A stretch of DNA of 64,000 nucleotides from Lunularia cruciata. Taxonomy: Eukaryota > Streptophyta > Marchantiopsida > Lunulariales > Lunulariaceae. This document shows positions 22,415 through 34,523 of this stretch, piece after piece (the stretch's first letter is position 1; the number at the start of each line of letters is the position of its first letter). The notes under the pieces are model-generated. The model did no database searches and was not told the DNA's origin. It saw nothing but the letters and a program-made list of their open reading frames with translations. The position numbers were made by a program, and so were the translations under genes. The stretch spans positions 52,656,291 through 52,720,290 of the forward strand of contig OX419755.1 of assembly GCA_948567375.1 (NCBI GenBank), read 5' to 3'.

Positions 22415-22899
22415 CCAACCCTTGTTGGATTCTAGAAGCAAAAGTGTTGACAGTGTCCCCCTTGGTAGCCACCGGATGGACCTTCATCAAGCTTGAAGGT
22501 TTGAAAAGATATTGTCTATCCATGAGGAAGAAGGGTGTCACTTGTGGAGACATTAACTAAATTGTTGTATGTATATTCCACCAATGGGAGTAAGGTGTCT
22601 CAACTCTCTTTGCTCATCCAAAGTAAAGCTCCAAAGCATGTCCTCAATACTGCAATTTTCCCTCTTTGTTTGCCCATTGGTCTCTGGATGTTAAGCTATG
22701 GACATAGCCAATTTGGTTGTGAAGAACCCAAAGAGTGTTCTCCAAAACAAACTAGAACAAACAATTGAGTGCTTCTATTTGTGATGAGTATTCAAGACAA
22801 GCCATGATGGGTATTCAAGACAAGCCATGATGGGAAAAGATTGCATCTAAGTACATTTGAGCTAGTTGCGGGGCAGTCACGTCCTTGGTGGTAGGACAT
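22415..22899 (-). pseudogene. E1 integrase core segment
   Basis: Collinear with 32806-33245 of E2 on the minus strand. The glutamate block reads NGQTKRENC, so Lys (aag) replaces the catalytic Glu. It is bounded by B2 and by the solo A LTR. Confidence 0.85.
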
Positions 22900-23573
22900 A
22901 TTTTTACACCCATTTGTGCATCTGTGATATTTAGCTTGGTATTACAAACACTTGAGAGATATTATGTATATAGAGATAAAGGATGGTTCTACATTAATCA
23001 TGATTAGCTAAATTTAGTCATAGCTAAGATAGTGAGGACCTTACTTTAGAGGAAATGGAAAAGATGAGCGTCACTATTTTGGATTCTAGTCTGTTGACTT
23101 GGTATTATTCTTAGGTGTTTGGCTTTGAGGAAAGAGTTGTTGGGCCCGCAAGCTTTTTTGTTTTGGATTCTTCTTTAGTCTAAGGATAGTCCATGTGAAA
23201 GAATCCTTGACTTAGTGATTTGGTCAAGATAAGATCACATACTTAGTAGAATATGCACATGTGGATGGATATTCCTTTATACCTTTTGATTTTACTTTAC
23301 TTTTAGCCTAGTAACTTGAGTTATTTAGTAAATAGTAACTTTAGTGTGTAACTATTTCATAAGTATATAAACAAGGAGTGAGGAGGTACTCATCATACTT
23401 TCATTTGCAACTATCTCTCTCTCATTGAGTTCACTAGTAAGCAATGTCTTGAGTCTTGGAGTGTTAGCCTTGGAGGATGATGGAGTTGGGGTTCTTTGCC
23501 TTCTTAGTCCATGGTGAGCTACCATAATAGCCATAAGAGGTTCATCTTGAGTGAGAGCAGGCTGGCTCACAAT
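22900..23573 (+). repeat. Solo family A LTR in E1 integrase
   Basis: It matches the A LTR from ACACCC near 22904 to GGCTCACA at 23571; both outermost ends are slightly decayed. Flanking acat (22896-22899 and 23574-23577) fits the 4-bp duplication of family A. E1 sequence is continuous across it by comparison with E2. A solo LTR arises by recombination between the two LTRs of a full element. Confidence 0.87.
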
Positions 23574-24700
23574 ACATGAATCATTTTGCTGAGTCAATCA
23601 ACAAAAACTACGATGGATGAAACCCAAAGGTGGTCTTAGGCAATTCACAAACCAGATCCATGCTTACTTGTTCCTAACATTGTGTAGGAGTGGGGAGAGG
23701 TTGGAGGAGTCTTGTGGGAGCTTGATTAGAAGCCTTATTTTGTTGACAAAGTAGGAAGCTCCAAACATATTTTATCACATTGTTACTCATCTTGAGCAAA
23801 TAGTAATGACATTTGACTGCATCCAAGGTCTTGTCCATTCCAATGTGACTTGCAATGGCAAAATCATGACATTTTTCTAGGATGGTGGTTCTTAGATCCG
23901 TATCATTTGGGATCCACAACGTACCATCATAAAAGGTGAGTCCTTGGATATTGGTGATGTCTTTGGATGATTGAGCACCTACAATCTATGAATCAATTTT
24001 GTAGTAGCAAGAATCTTGGGCTAGAATTCAGGGTTCATCTTGATTTCCACCACCAAATTGTTTACCATCGGCATTTGGGTGAATGCATCTGAAAGTTGCT
24101 TCTTGCCTTCCACATATTTGATTGTCATGTTGAATTGTTGTCTCTATTTTGCCCACCAAATCTATCAATGAGAAAGATCCTTTTGTGTCTCAAGGTAAAC
24201 TAGAGGTTTGTGGTCCATCTCTACCACAAATGCCTTCTCACCCAAATAGTGCTTCCAATGCTTGGTTGCAAGGACAATGGCTAGCTTTTCTTGTTTGGTG
24301 GTGTGATAGTTTCATTCTACCAATAGAAACTTATAAGAGAAATATGCAATTGGGTGCCATCCATCTTGCTATTCTTGTTTAGGATTGCTCCTATTGCTAC
24401 ACTTGATGCATTTGTAGCCATCTTGATTGGATGTTTTGGGTCATACCATTTCAAGATTGGTGCATGTAGTAATGCATCTTTCAACTCTCACAAGGCCAAT
24501 TCTTGTGCAATTCCCCATATCCACCTCTTCCACTTGCCAAATAGTGCTATTAGAGGTTATGAAATCTTGGAATATTCCTTGACAAATTGACAATAAAACC
24601 CAATCAATCCCAATAAACTCTTGAGTTGAGTTTGATCTTTTGGAGCACTCTATTTTTGAATGACCTCTATTTTATTTTTTAACACTTGGATACCCTTTAC
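23574..24700 (-). pseudogene. E1 integrase N-terminus and RNase H remnant
   Basis: The piece 23919-23674 (MWIPNDTDLRTTILEKCHDF, then HIGMDKTLDAVKCHYYL) is the integrase HHCC region. RNase H follows at about 24650-24140 in broken frames, parallel to 34800-33790 of E2. Several stops interrupt it. Confidence 0.84.
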
Positions 24701-25340
24701 ACTTACTTTATGCCCTAAGTAGTCTACTTTAGATTTGCCAAACTTGCACTTTGAGATTTAGGCATACAATTGATTTTTTTGCAAAATCTGGAAGACTTCT
24801 TGTAGATGTTGCTTGTGCTCTATCAGCGTCCTATTGTAGACTAAGATGTCATCAAGAAAAATGACAACAAATTTATCCAAGTATGGATGAAATATGTCAT
24901 TCATCAAACCCATGAAAGTGGTTAAAGCATTGGTGAGGCCAAATGGCATCACCAAGTATTCAAAGTGACCATACCTTGTTTGAACGACCATTTGTATATA
25001 TCTTCTTCCGCAATCTTGATTTGGTTGTAACCACTCCGCAAATCAAGTTTGGTGAAGTGCCTTGCCCCATTGAGTTGATCAAACAATTCATCATGCAAGG
25101 TAATGGATAATTTTTCTTCACCATTTGTAGATTCAGTCCCCGGTAGTCAATGCACATACGCATTGTTCTGTCCTTCTTCACAAACAATACAAGAGTCCCA
25201 TATGGTGATACGTTGGTTGGATAAAACCCTTTGCAACATATCCTCAATTTGAGCCTTACACTCCTCCAACTCTTGAGGTGATAATCAATATGGTGCCTTC
25301 CAAGGAGGTGTCTTCCCAAGATGTATCTCAATTTTATGAT
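24701..25340 (-). pseudogene. E1 reverse transcriptase remnant
   Basis: The pieces 25331-24960 and 24991-24758 overlap across a frameshift. They show [32 protein letters not shown] and the catalytic FLDD (24848-24859, minus strand) intact. Confidence 0.88.
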
Positions 25341-26311
25341 CTACTCTCCTTTTGGTGATAAATCTTTTTGTAATTCATCCGGAAAGACATCTTGGAACTC
25401 ATTGACCACATCTTTCAATTTCTTAAGAATTTGTCCATTGTTTGGCACTATAGACTTCTCTTATTAAACCCATGAAACATCTATCTATCTTACCAATAGA
25501 TATGGTCTTTGTGATATACAAAGGCAACTCTTGCCTTTGTGACCTTCCTTTAATCCAAAAGATCTTCCATTGACTAGTTTTCACTACTTTCTTTCTCCAA
25601 TCCACTGTAGGGTTGTAGTGCTCCATCTACGGCATACCTAAGATTGCACTATAACAAGCTAATTATATCACTTGCTACTTGATTGCTTCTTGATACCCTC
25701 CTATAAAAATTATTACCTTTCAAGGTAACGATTCAATACTCTCTATCTGACCATTAGGTAACTTTACTTTGTCCTTCTCATCCTTCTCTAGTTTCATCCC
25801 CAACCTTATTGCAATAGAGCAAGACAAGAAATTTTTTATTGCCCCAAGGTCTATCAACATTTTCACCAGATTGCCTTCTAGTACTCCACTTACAAAAATT
25901 AATTGTGCATTTATCTCCCTCCTTAGCACACTTGTCCTCTTCCTCCCCCCGCTTTTACTCTTCTTCACTGAGCTAGTAAGGCCGCAAGGCATATTTACTA
26001 GCAATCTTTGTTTTTTTATGCGGTTCTTATATCTTCCTCTTCAATTTGTCTCTCCATGTGGTTTAGAGGTTGCTTGTATGGAGCAGCCGGGAATCTAAGA
26101 TGACAAGCACAAAAATTGATGGCTATGTGCCCAATTCTACCACAATTGTAACATCGTCGTTATTCTACTCAAGCCTCTTCTCCCTATGTGACTCCTTCTC
26201 TCTTTTCTTTGACCCATCTCCGTTCTCCTTGGAGAGGTCTTGCTCCTCTATCTTGGAACCAAATGTTGCCCAATTCCATAGGTATTGGTCCACCAAAATG
26301 GTGTGTCTTGG
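25341..26311 (-). pseudogene. E1 gag 3' end and protease remnant
   Basis: The CCHC-like knuckle (CYNCGRIGHIAINFC) lies at 26153-26109 and has five instead of four residues before the last Cys. The protease piece 26004-25720 contains MLIDLGAIKNF, where D-L-G-A stands for the usual D-S/T-G-A. The upstream gag is displaced to 30164 and beyond by C2; the C2 target duplication is cttgg (26307-26311) versus tttgg (30164-30168). Confidence 0.83.
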
Positions 26312-29300
26312 TGTGGTACCCACATTTTTTGTTATTTTTGTTTATGTTCTATTTTGAAGAAGTGTATAGACAAAGTCGTATTGAACCCAAATGGCATTGG
26401 AAGGAGAAGAAGTGTGTCTTTGGGTTGAAACTCAAAGTAACATGACTTTGAGTTAGAAGCAAAGTACTTGGATCAGACCTAGCCAGAGAAACCCAAAGTA
26501 AAGGAACTTCATCTTGGGGTAATCAGCCTGATGCAAAGATGGCATATCAACTTCCCTTTGGATGGTTTAGTCAAGAAAGTACAAGCAAAGAAACAACAAA
26601 CAAGGTGTGAACTATTAAACTAGATAATGCCAAGAAGAATTCATGCATAAGGGGTGCATAAGTGACGAGCAGTAGAGGAATGGCTGATCAACAAAGAACT
26701 ATACAATTGGGACTTTGTCAAAAGGATTTTGAAATGTCACACAAGTATCCTAAGCCACTGAGTAGTTGACCCAAAGGAGTGCCTATAGCCAAGCCAGTCA
26801 AGTGTTTGATGTTTAACATGTATGAAGGAGTTAGGATCTTGAGACCAAGAGACGGTAGAATTATCATTAAAGTACCACTCGTTAGAGATTGCACAATACT
26901 GAAGAAGGGTGAGAAGAAGAGTCCTTCACTTGCAGTGAGAAATCCAATGATTTAAAGGTTAGATATAGTAGCTTGGATTGAAGTACCAAGTAGACTTTGG
27001 ATCACTTTTTTGGCTTGGAATTGGAATTTGAGTTTTCCAAGGTTCATGGCAGAAGTAGCATCAAGTGATTGTGAGGAAGGACGTGAGAATGAAGGGAAGA
27101 GAGGCAATCTGGCTCAAGGGACAGTCAGATTGGAGGTTGATGTTGGGAAGAGAGGCCGGTGAGGAAATTGGGGCAACACTTCTCAGGAAAGGAGAGTCTA
27201 CGGAGGAGACGGATGAAATTTGCAATTCTTTTACGACCCCATGCATAAAGAACAGGTACAAAGTGGATACCTATTGAGACCCAGTCAGGCAAAGCATCAT
27301 TGGAGCAATGATGGCACTCTTTAAGCTTGATTGCATGACTTATGTAATGAAGCATCAAGTGTTCTTCTTCCACCAGATGTTTGTATGTGCGCTAATAAAT
27401 TGGGCCAAGTTCTTTCACCAAAGAACGCAATAGATGGTGCGGTGGTGAATAGATCAAGATGTTTTTCACTATTTGGTGTCATTTGCTGCCCATTTCTACT
27501 TTGGACTGAATTTGATGAAGGAGACTAAGCAAAGAAAGATGGTGTTGCATTTTCATCCAGACTTATAAAAGACTGCAGATGATAAGGAAAAAAAGTACAT
27601 ACAACAAATCCAAAGTAGTGATGAACACTATGCGCACACAGGGCAGTATCTGAGAGTATAAGTGACCATCTCAAAGATGAAGAAGCAAAGTCATCCAAAG
27701 GAGAGTCTATTGCTAGCTAAGCTAAAGAAGGTGAGGAAGGTGAACTTGAGGCAAGAGGTCGTAGTGCTCAATGAGTTGTCAGGAGCAGAAGAATTGGAAG
27801 GCAAAGCCGAGTACAAAACACAAGACTCAAGAGAAGAAGAAGAACCAGAGTTGATGATGCAAAGTGAAGAATTGAGCAATGGAAATGAAGGGGAGGTGGA
27901 ATTTCAGCAATGAGGAGAAGACAATGCTGACAAGGAAGAGGAGGAGTCTCATGTGGCAATTGATTGGATGGAAGGAGGAGGAAAAATGTGTCACAAATTG
28001 CTCACCACAAAGATAGAAGAAACTTTGGAGGCTGAGCCAAAGTCAGAAGTTTAGAGAGGTAAAAGAGGAAGAAAGAGTGTTACTACTGTAGGAGCAAAAG
28101 TGAGTAATGTAAGCCCGGTAGTGGAGGAGGGGGAAAGCTCAAATGAAGTACCTTTGAGAGTTAGAAGATTAAGACTTTGGAGTAAAGCTCCAGTAGAAGA
28201 AGTGAGGAGAGAAGAGCCAAAGCAGTTTGAGAGCTTACAAGTCTTTGATAGGGTGGAGTACTTGTCGTAGATAGTTTGTCCCTTGTTGTTGCAACTACAA
28301 AAGAAGAGAGAAGAATTGAAGAGAGATCATTCAAGATGAAAGATAAATTGGCAGTAGTGCAGTATATGAGTGATAAAAGTTTGGAGTTAAGAAGAAAATT
28401 GAGTCAAGGAGCACGTGAATTAGTAGAAATTCAAAGTTGAGGAGGAAGGAAAATGAGAGCTTGATGAAAGAGTTTGTGAAGAGAGGCAAAGCCATGGCAA
28501 AGCAAGAGGAAGTAGGAAGGAGCAGTTGGTAAAGACTGAAGCTTTGAGGGCCAAAGTGCATGATACTCAAGTGGAAGTTATCCATTTGAAGGCAATGGCG
28601 GCTGTAATGGACAAGAGTTGGAGAGTTTGAAGGCAAGTGAGGTAGAGAAAGATTGGGCTTGGCAATGGGAGTTAGTAATGCAAGATAGAGAAGAAGAATG
28701 ATTTTTCAAGTTACTCAAAGCAATAGAAGAACAACTCAGACAGAGCGTGAAGGAGAAAGAAGCATTGAAGGCCAAGTTGGAAGATGAGGTGAAGATGTAT
28801 CATGAAGAGTTATTAGCAAAGACATAAGCTGTAGATGCCAAAGTGGGAGACAATCAAAGAAGTTGTTGTAAGAGTGAAGGCAATGCTTGGTACAATGTTT
28901 GAGGTTTAGTTGGAGGAAGCAAGATTGCACAAATTGAAATTGCTAGTGCAAGAAATGAGATGGAAGAAAGCAAAAGACATTGAATTGAATAAGTTGTTGA
29001 TTTGCTTGAAAGATCAAGTAGATAGGAGCATATTAGAGGCTAGAGACAATGTGTGTCTTAGTTTGGACTTAGTACATTTGGAATTAGAGAGAATTTGTAG
29101 TACCATGAAGTTAGAGACGAAGTCCAAAGTAAGAGAGTTAGGAGTGCAAGTGTCTTTGGATTAGTTATCTACACCGTTAGAGAACAGTGGGTTGCAGGAT
29201 AAAGATATAGATAGGATATCCATGTCTTTAATTACAGTTCAACATAAAGAGGTAGGAGAATTGGTAGAAGATTTAGTGATAATAGATAGATCCAAAGATA

Positions 29301-30163
29301 GAGGAGGGCAAGAAGTTACTTTGTGTTTAGAAGCCAAAGTCGAGGTAGACATAAGATCAGATTAGGACCTATTTTGATAGGAAGAGGTAGATATGAAAAG
29401 GTGGATTGTCATCTTGGATCTATAGGTTGGTAAAGTTGTTAGGAATTGGTTTAGGAACTTAGATAACTATTAAAGTGATCTGTGTATTTAAAGGAGGCCT
29501 TTGTAGTAAAATATTGTTGACTGTTCATTATTCCTGAGAAAAGATAAAGTGAATTGCTGATTTTAGTGCTTGTCGATTGAGCTTAATTCCGAGTATCAAT
29601 TCTGTGTGTGTGTTTGTGAGTGTTGGGAGAAATTTGAAGTGCAAGTTAGTATGCTTGTTGGATGTTGGATTCCACAATGTTGGTCTTCATTTTGTGTGTT
29701 TGATCTTGAGTGAAGTGCAATCGGAGCAATGCCTTGATAAATTTGAGAGGAATTATAGTATTGGTAATATTTTACATTTGTAAGTGTAGTGCTGAGTTGA
29801 TGTGAAGAAATTTTGATCAAGGAAGTTGTGCCTTTAATGGAGGGGTGGAACACAATTTTGAAGTAAAGTTGTCTTACAATGAAGTAGCCATTTTCAAGAG
29901 GGACTGAATCATCACAATCAAGATTGTTTAGAAAGATTTGAAAGATATGTGATTTTGGGTGACAAATTATTGTGATGAGACTACATTTTAGTGCTTATTA
30001 CTCTCTTCTGGGTGTGGTTTCTACCTAAGATATAAAAGACGCAACCAAGAAGAACTAATTTGGTTACTTTGTTTTGTATTTGGATATTTTTGACTCATAT
30101 CTTTGTAGGAACAAACTTTACTTACCTGATTACCGCAAAAGTGATATTTGTCGGGTTGTCACA
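26312..30163. mobile_element. C2: 3.85 kb TGTG...CACA unit nested in E1 gag
   Basis: It begins TGTGGTACCCACA and ends GGGTTGTCACA; these ends are those of C1 in inverted orientation. It is flanked by cttgg/tttgg. The first about 870 bp and the last about 830 bp align with C1; the middle about 2.15 kb (near 27180-29330) is absent from C1 and holds a decayed coding region. No LTR pair, PBS or PPT was identified, so it is either one very long LTR or a non-autonomous LTR-derived unit. Confidence 0.82.
27302..29164 (+). pseudogene. Decayed coding region inside C2, unrecognised coiled-coil-like protein
   Basis: One plus-strand frame stays coding-like from 27302 to about 28340 with only around eight stops, and the same frame is open again at 28910-29164. 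The first 100 codons are aromatic and hydrophobic (FFFHQMFVCALINW, SFAAHFYFGLN). Then comes a Lys/Glu-rich stretch (27662-27913 open, 83 residues), a basic patch RGKRGRKS, and a Leu/Glu/Lys heptad-like tail (28910-29164) that suggests coiled coil. Between 28340 and 28910 short open pieces lie in other frames, so frameshifts are likely. I do not recognise the family. It could be an element protein or a captured host gene. Confidence 0.55.
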
Positions 30164-31474
30164 TTTGGCTTGATAGTTTTGCATCAGTGTTATTTCTTCA
30201 CCTCCTCCAAGTGCCCCTACTATTCTTTGGATGTAGGCAATGGCTTCAAAAATAGTACAAGGATTTTGCACCATTACTTCTTGGTGAATTTGCTCCTCTC
30301 TTGAAATTGTCAAGAGCTTTGACTAGACTCATATCGGTTATTGCAACCTATAGATCTAGAAATGCCTCCACATACTCTTGTATGTTATTCTTCTGCTTCA
30401 ACCCCAAAGTTTGGTTTGGGCCATTTGCACAAAATCCATAGAATGGAAATTCTTGAGCAACTCTTTTTGCATGGCTGTCTAAGTGACATTTCTTCCTTCT
30501 ACAAGCAATGATCATTCCCAAGCATCATACCATGTGAGAGCCTTATTGGTCAAGTATACACACGCAAACACACCTGCAGAATGATCAATGATCTCTATTA
30601 TGAACAATCAAAGGTATTGATTCATTCTTGACATCTAATTTTCCACTACTCCCATGGAACACTGTACATGTAAGGCTCAATGTTGCATGTCTTCTTCATT
30701 TGTAGTAACAATGTGGTTTGGTTGTTGATTGGAATCGGTATCATCGGCATGCATAACTCTCTAGGTACTTTGATTGTTGGTGCTGGTTGTTGAGACATCT
30801 CCCCTTCTGCATTATTTGATCCTTCTTGATAGCATGTACTTGATTTTTCAATTCCTCTATGGTTATCTTGATTTCTTAAAACTCATTCAACATCCTCTAC
30901 ATTCCTTGCATCAACTCTTGCAATTGCGGATCCACAATTCCTACACATAATTGATGTTCACTTGCTACTTCCTACTTCAATAAAGGGTTAGAATGATCAC
31001 TTGGGAGGGTGCATGAATTATAGGGACTACCATTGGGACCTTAGAGGCCATCATTTGTTGATAATATTCCTCACCAAAATTGTGAACTACAAAATCCCTA
31101 AATATCACTTTTGTCTAACTACATAACAGATTTCTACTTTTGTGTTGAAAGGGTGATGATTGGTACATTATAGATCCATAATATCATAAAATAATATAGA
31201 TTGTCAAACCTCACTCTCTATTGTATACCACCGTAGGTAGAATCACCAGGTTTGGTGAATTTATCACTTTGTCCATGAATTTTGCTCTAGAGTGATAAAC
31301 TAGGGATACTTTCATTTTCTCATGCTAGATGTAGATAATCTTGATGTGGAATGGATTCAAGAATTGGAATCTAGGTGTACAAAATCATCCTCTCGGTGCA
31401 TCCATCCCATCCGCTCTCTAAAGCCCTTCCCAAGTCTAGCATGTTCTCCATCTCAAATTACTCAATTTCAGTAG
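30164..31474 (-). pseudogene. E1 gag remnant
   Basis: On the minus strand it parallels E2 gag (45860-44650 and 36839-36740). The gag core and an N-terminal region rich in Gln/Asn/Met are recognisable but broken by many stops; the only longer open piece is 30313-30122. It ends at the leader, where E2 is inserted after ctcat (31475-31479). Confidence 0.8.
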
Positions 31475-31479
31475 CTCAT

Positions 31480-32260
31480 TGTAATACTCCAAGGATAGGA
31501 GACCTGAAGAGAAACACACCATAAGAAACACACACTTTCACACTCAAACTCCGATGCCCCAAAGGAGCACCTTCTCTTTATTATATAGGCAAAGCGGATC
31601 TCCTCCAATGAAGCTCCACCATAAGATTAGGTACATAGATAGGTGACATGTCAGCAAGCTCCACCCTTGGATTACTTACTTGGATGGGTGACATGTTGGT
31701 CCTGGTCCTATCTGGTTGGTCAAATAAGCTTTGACCGGAGGGAATCTTTTAGGGAATCTTCCTGTAAGAATCTCATAATCATGTGGGTGAGGTACCGTTG
31801 GAAAGCTCTTGACAAGACAAAGCAGGGGGAGGGAAGGCCAGCCAATGGAGGAAAGGCCAATCTTTCTTTCATCTTGGGGGGGAGGGGGTAACTTGCACAT
31901 TTTTGAGGCCTAATTCATCCGTTTAGGCCTCCAAAATTGCCTTCAAAGATTTCAAGCATATTTTGGTTCTAACTCTATTAGTAGAAGTCCCCTTTTGGTG
32001 ATACCTCTTTCTGATCTATTCAGTCCATCTTGTATAACATCCTTCTAGATGTTACCAATCCAATTCTCACCTTCAAATCATATGTCTAGCTATTGGTTCT
32101 AAGGTTTTCAAATCTATTTTGGTTTTTTGCCCTATTTGTAGAAGTACCCTTTTGGTGACACTTCTATCTGATCTATTTTGACCATCATGTATAAAATCAT
32201 TCCAGATTTTACCAAATCAAATTTCACATCTAGATCATATGGCTAGCTCTTGGTATTACA
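31480..32260 (-). repeat. E2 3' LTR
   Basis: 781 bp. The ends form the inverted repeat TGTAATAC/GTATTACA. The minus-strand TATA-like tatataat is at 31587-31580. Confidence 0.92.
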
Positions 32261-32276
32261 AACCTCCCTCCTTTTA
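32261..32276 (-). promoter_or_regulatory. E2 polypurine tract
   Basis: Minus strand aaaaggagggaggtt abuts the LTR. Confidence 0.87.
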
Positions 32277-32677
32277 AGACGCAACGTCCTCATTGTGCAA
32301 CTGTTACTCAAATGCTTGTACCAACACCGGTGCATGTGTCAAATTGGCAATGGGTTCCCAATTTTCTTAATAGAGGGGGTAACCTTTCCACTGGACAAGG
32401 TAATCCATCCATGATGATGAGTACCACGCATGCGTTTTTGGAGAATACGCTCCACTTCATATTCCTTGTTGCCATCAATGAGTGTTGGACAAGGTCAAAT
32501 GTCTTGTGTGGAGTGACCCAAGCCTGATGGGGGAGCATATCTATATAGTAGGGAAACATGGAACACTGGATGGATCTTCATGTGTGGTGGTAGCTCAAGG
32601 TGATAGGCCACAATGCCGACTCGACGGAGAATTGAGAAAGGCCCAATAAAACAAGGTCTAAGCTTACGAGGTCCCAC
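32277..32677 (-). pseudogene. E2 integrase C-terminus and chromodomain remnant
   Basis: 32677-32495 reads [16 protein letters not shown] and [18 protein letters not shown], followed after a stop by KEYEVERILQKRM, the chromodomain start, then a frameshift. Confidence 0.84.
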
Positions 32678-33355
32678 TTATGTGAGGTTGGTTGTCAATA
32701 GCCACACTTGATCCCCAACATTGAACTCCATGTGCCTACAGTGTGCATCAGTATATTGCTTCTGGCAATTTTGTGCAATCTGTAATTTGTGCTTAGCGCT
32801 CTCCACCCTTTGTTGGATTCTAGAAACAAATGTGTTGACCGCTTCTACCTTGGTAGCCACCAGACAGATCTTCATCAAACTGGGAGGTGTGAAGGGATGC
32901 TCACCATACATGAGGAAGAATGGAGTGACTTGGGTGGATGTATTCATTGAATTGTTGTAAGCGAATTCCACCAACGGGAGTAGGGTGTCCCACCTCTCTT
33001 GCTCTTCTAAGGTGAAGCGGCGTAACATGTCTTCAATAGTGCAATTAGCCTGCTTTGTTTGTCCATCTGTTTGTAGGTGGTAAGCTATGGACATGGCCAA
33101 CTTGGTTTTGAAGAAACCAAAGAGGGTATGCCAAAACAAACTAGTGAATTGAGTACCCCTATCGGTGTTGAGTACTCGAGACAAGCCATGGTGAGAGAAG
33201 ATTGCATCTAAGTTTAATTGAGCAAGTTGTGGAGTGGTCACCTCCTTGGTGGTAGGGTGTACATGAATCATTTTGCTGAGCCGGTCCACAAAGACCACAA
33301 TGGAGTCAAGTCCTGATGTGGTCTTGGGTAATTCATAGACGAGATCCATACACAC
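32678..33355 (-). pseudogene. E2 integrase core, 225-codon open segment
   Basis: This is the longest open remnant of family E. It begins MCMDLVYELPKT (first Asp), has LNTDRGTQFTS (second Asp), and then TDGQTKQANC, where Lys (aag) replaces the DD35E glutamate. The core continues through FAYNNSMNTSTQVTPFFLMYG to FNVGDQVWLLTTNL, the start of the C-terminal domain. A stop at its 3' end separates it from the next piece. Strand transfer is not expected without the glutamate. Confidence 0.88.
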
Positions 33356-33831
33356 CTGTTCCTAACATTGTGTAGGAGTGGGGAGAGGTTGCAAGAGCTT
33401 GATTAAAAGCTTTTTTTTGTTGACAAAGTAAGCAATTGCACACTTAGTCCATCACATCATTGCTCATCTTGGACCAATAGTAATGGCGCTGGATAGCATC
33501 CAAGGTCTTGTCCACTCCAACATGACCTACAATGGCCGAATCATGACATTCCACTAGAATGGTGGTGCACATCTCTGGGACATTTGGAATCCATAATCTG
33601 CCATCATGAAAGGTGAGTCCCTGGGTATTGGTGACACCTTTGGATGATTGCCCTTCTACAATCTGTGGATCAGTTTTTGTAGCCGCCAGAATCTCTAGCC
33701 AAAATTTAAGGTTAATCTGAACCTCTACCACCAATTTGTTTGCCATTGGCATGCGGTGAATGCATTTGCAAGTTGCTTCTTACCTTCAACATAGGTGATT
33801 GTCATGTTGAAGCATTGTTGCTACCTTGCCT
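33356..33831 (-). pseudogene. E2 integrase N-terminal zinc region
   Basis: 33752-33444 holds LTFHDGRLWIPN, HDSAIVGHVGVDKTLDAI and HYYWSKM, the H-H half of the HHCC domain. The C-C half is broken by the stop near 33440. It ends at the solo A LTR (left duplication gcct, 33828-33831). Confidence 0.83.
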
Positions 33832-34523
33832 TGTAACACCCATTTGTGCATGTGTGTGGTATTGTGATATTTAGCTTGGTATTACAAGTACTTAAGAGAT
33901 ATTATTTATATAAAGATAAAGGATGGTTCTATATTAGTCATGGTTAGCTAAAGTTAGTCATAGCTAAGATAGAGGGGACCTTACTTTAGAGGAAGTAGAA
34001 AAGATGAGCATCACTATTTTGGATTTTAGTGTGTTGACTTGGTATTATTCCTAGGTGTTTGGCTTTGAGGAAAGAGTTGAGAACTCTTGGGCCTGCAAGC
34101 CTTTTTGTTTTGGATTCTTCTTTAGTCCAAGGATAGCCCATGTGAAGGAATCCTTTACTTAGTGGTTGGGTCAAGATAAGACCACATGCTTAGGGGAATA
34201 TGCCCATGTGGATGGATATTCCTTTCTACTTTTTGACTTTACTTGACTTTTAGTCTAGTAACTTGAGTTACTATGGTAATTAGTAACTTTGGTACGTAAC
34301 TATTTCACAAGTATATAAACAAGGGATGAGGAGGTACTCATCATCCTTTCATTTGCAACTATCTCTCTCTCATTGAGTTCTCTAGTGAGCAATGTCTTGA
34401 GTCTTGGAGCGTTAGCCTTGGAGGAGTATGATGGAGTTGGGGTTCCTTGCCTTCTTAGTCCATGGTGTGCTACCATAATAGCCATCAGAGGTTCATCTTG
34501 AGTGAGAGACAGGCCGGCTCACA
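33832..34523 (+). repeat. Solo family A LTR in E2 RNase H
   Basis: 692 bp, TGTAACACCC to GGCTCACA. Flanks are gcct (33828-33831) and gccc (34524-34527), a 4-bp duplication with one change. E1 at 24138-24170 shows the empty site. It carries the long variant of the LTR (gaccacatgctta retained). Sequence beyond resumes E2 RNase H. Confidence 0.93.

Noticed and set aside
31480-32260. Reading the E LTR at 31480 as shared between two tandem E elements
   Set aside because: The ctcat duplication and the PBS/leader fragment at 46580-46635 show instead that E2 is inserted within E1.
32678-33355. E2 integrase ORF as an intact integrase
   Set aside because: It lacks the zinc domain in frame and the catalytic glutamate, and lies in a dead element.
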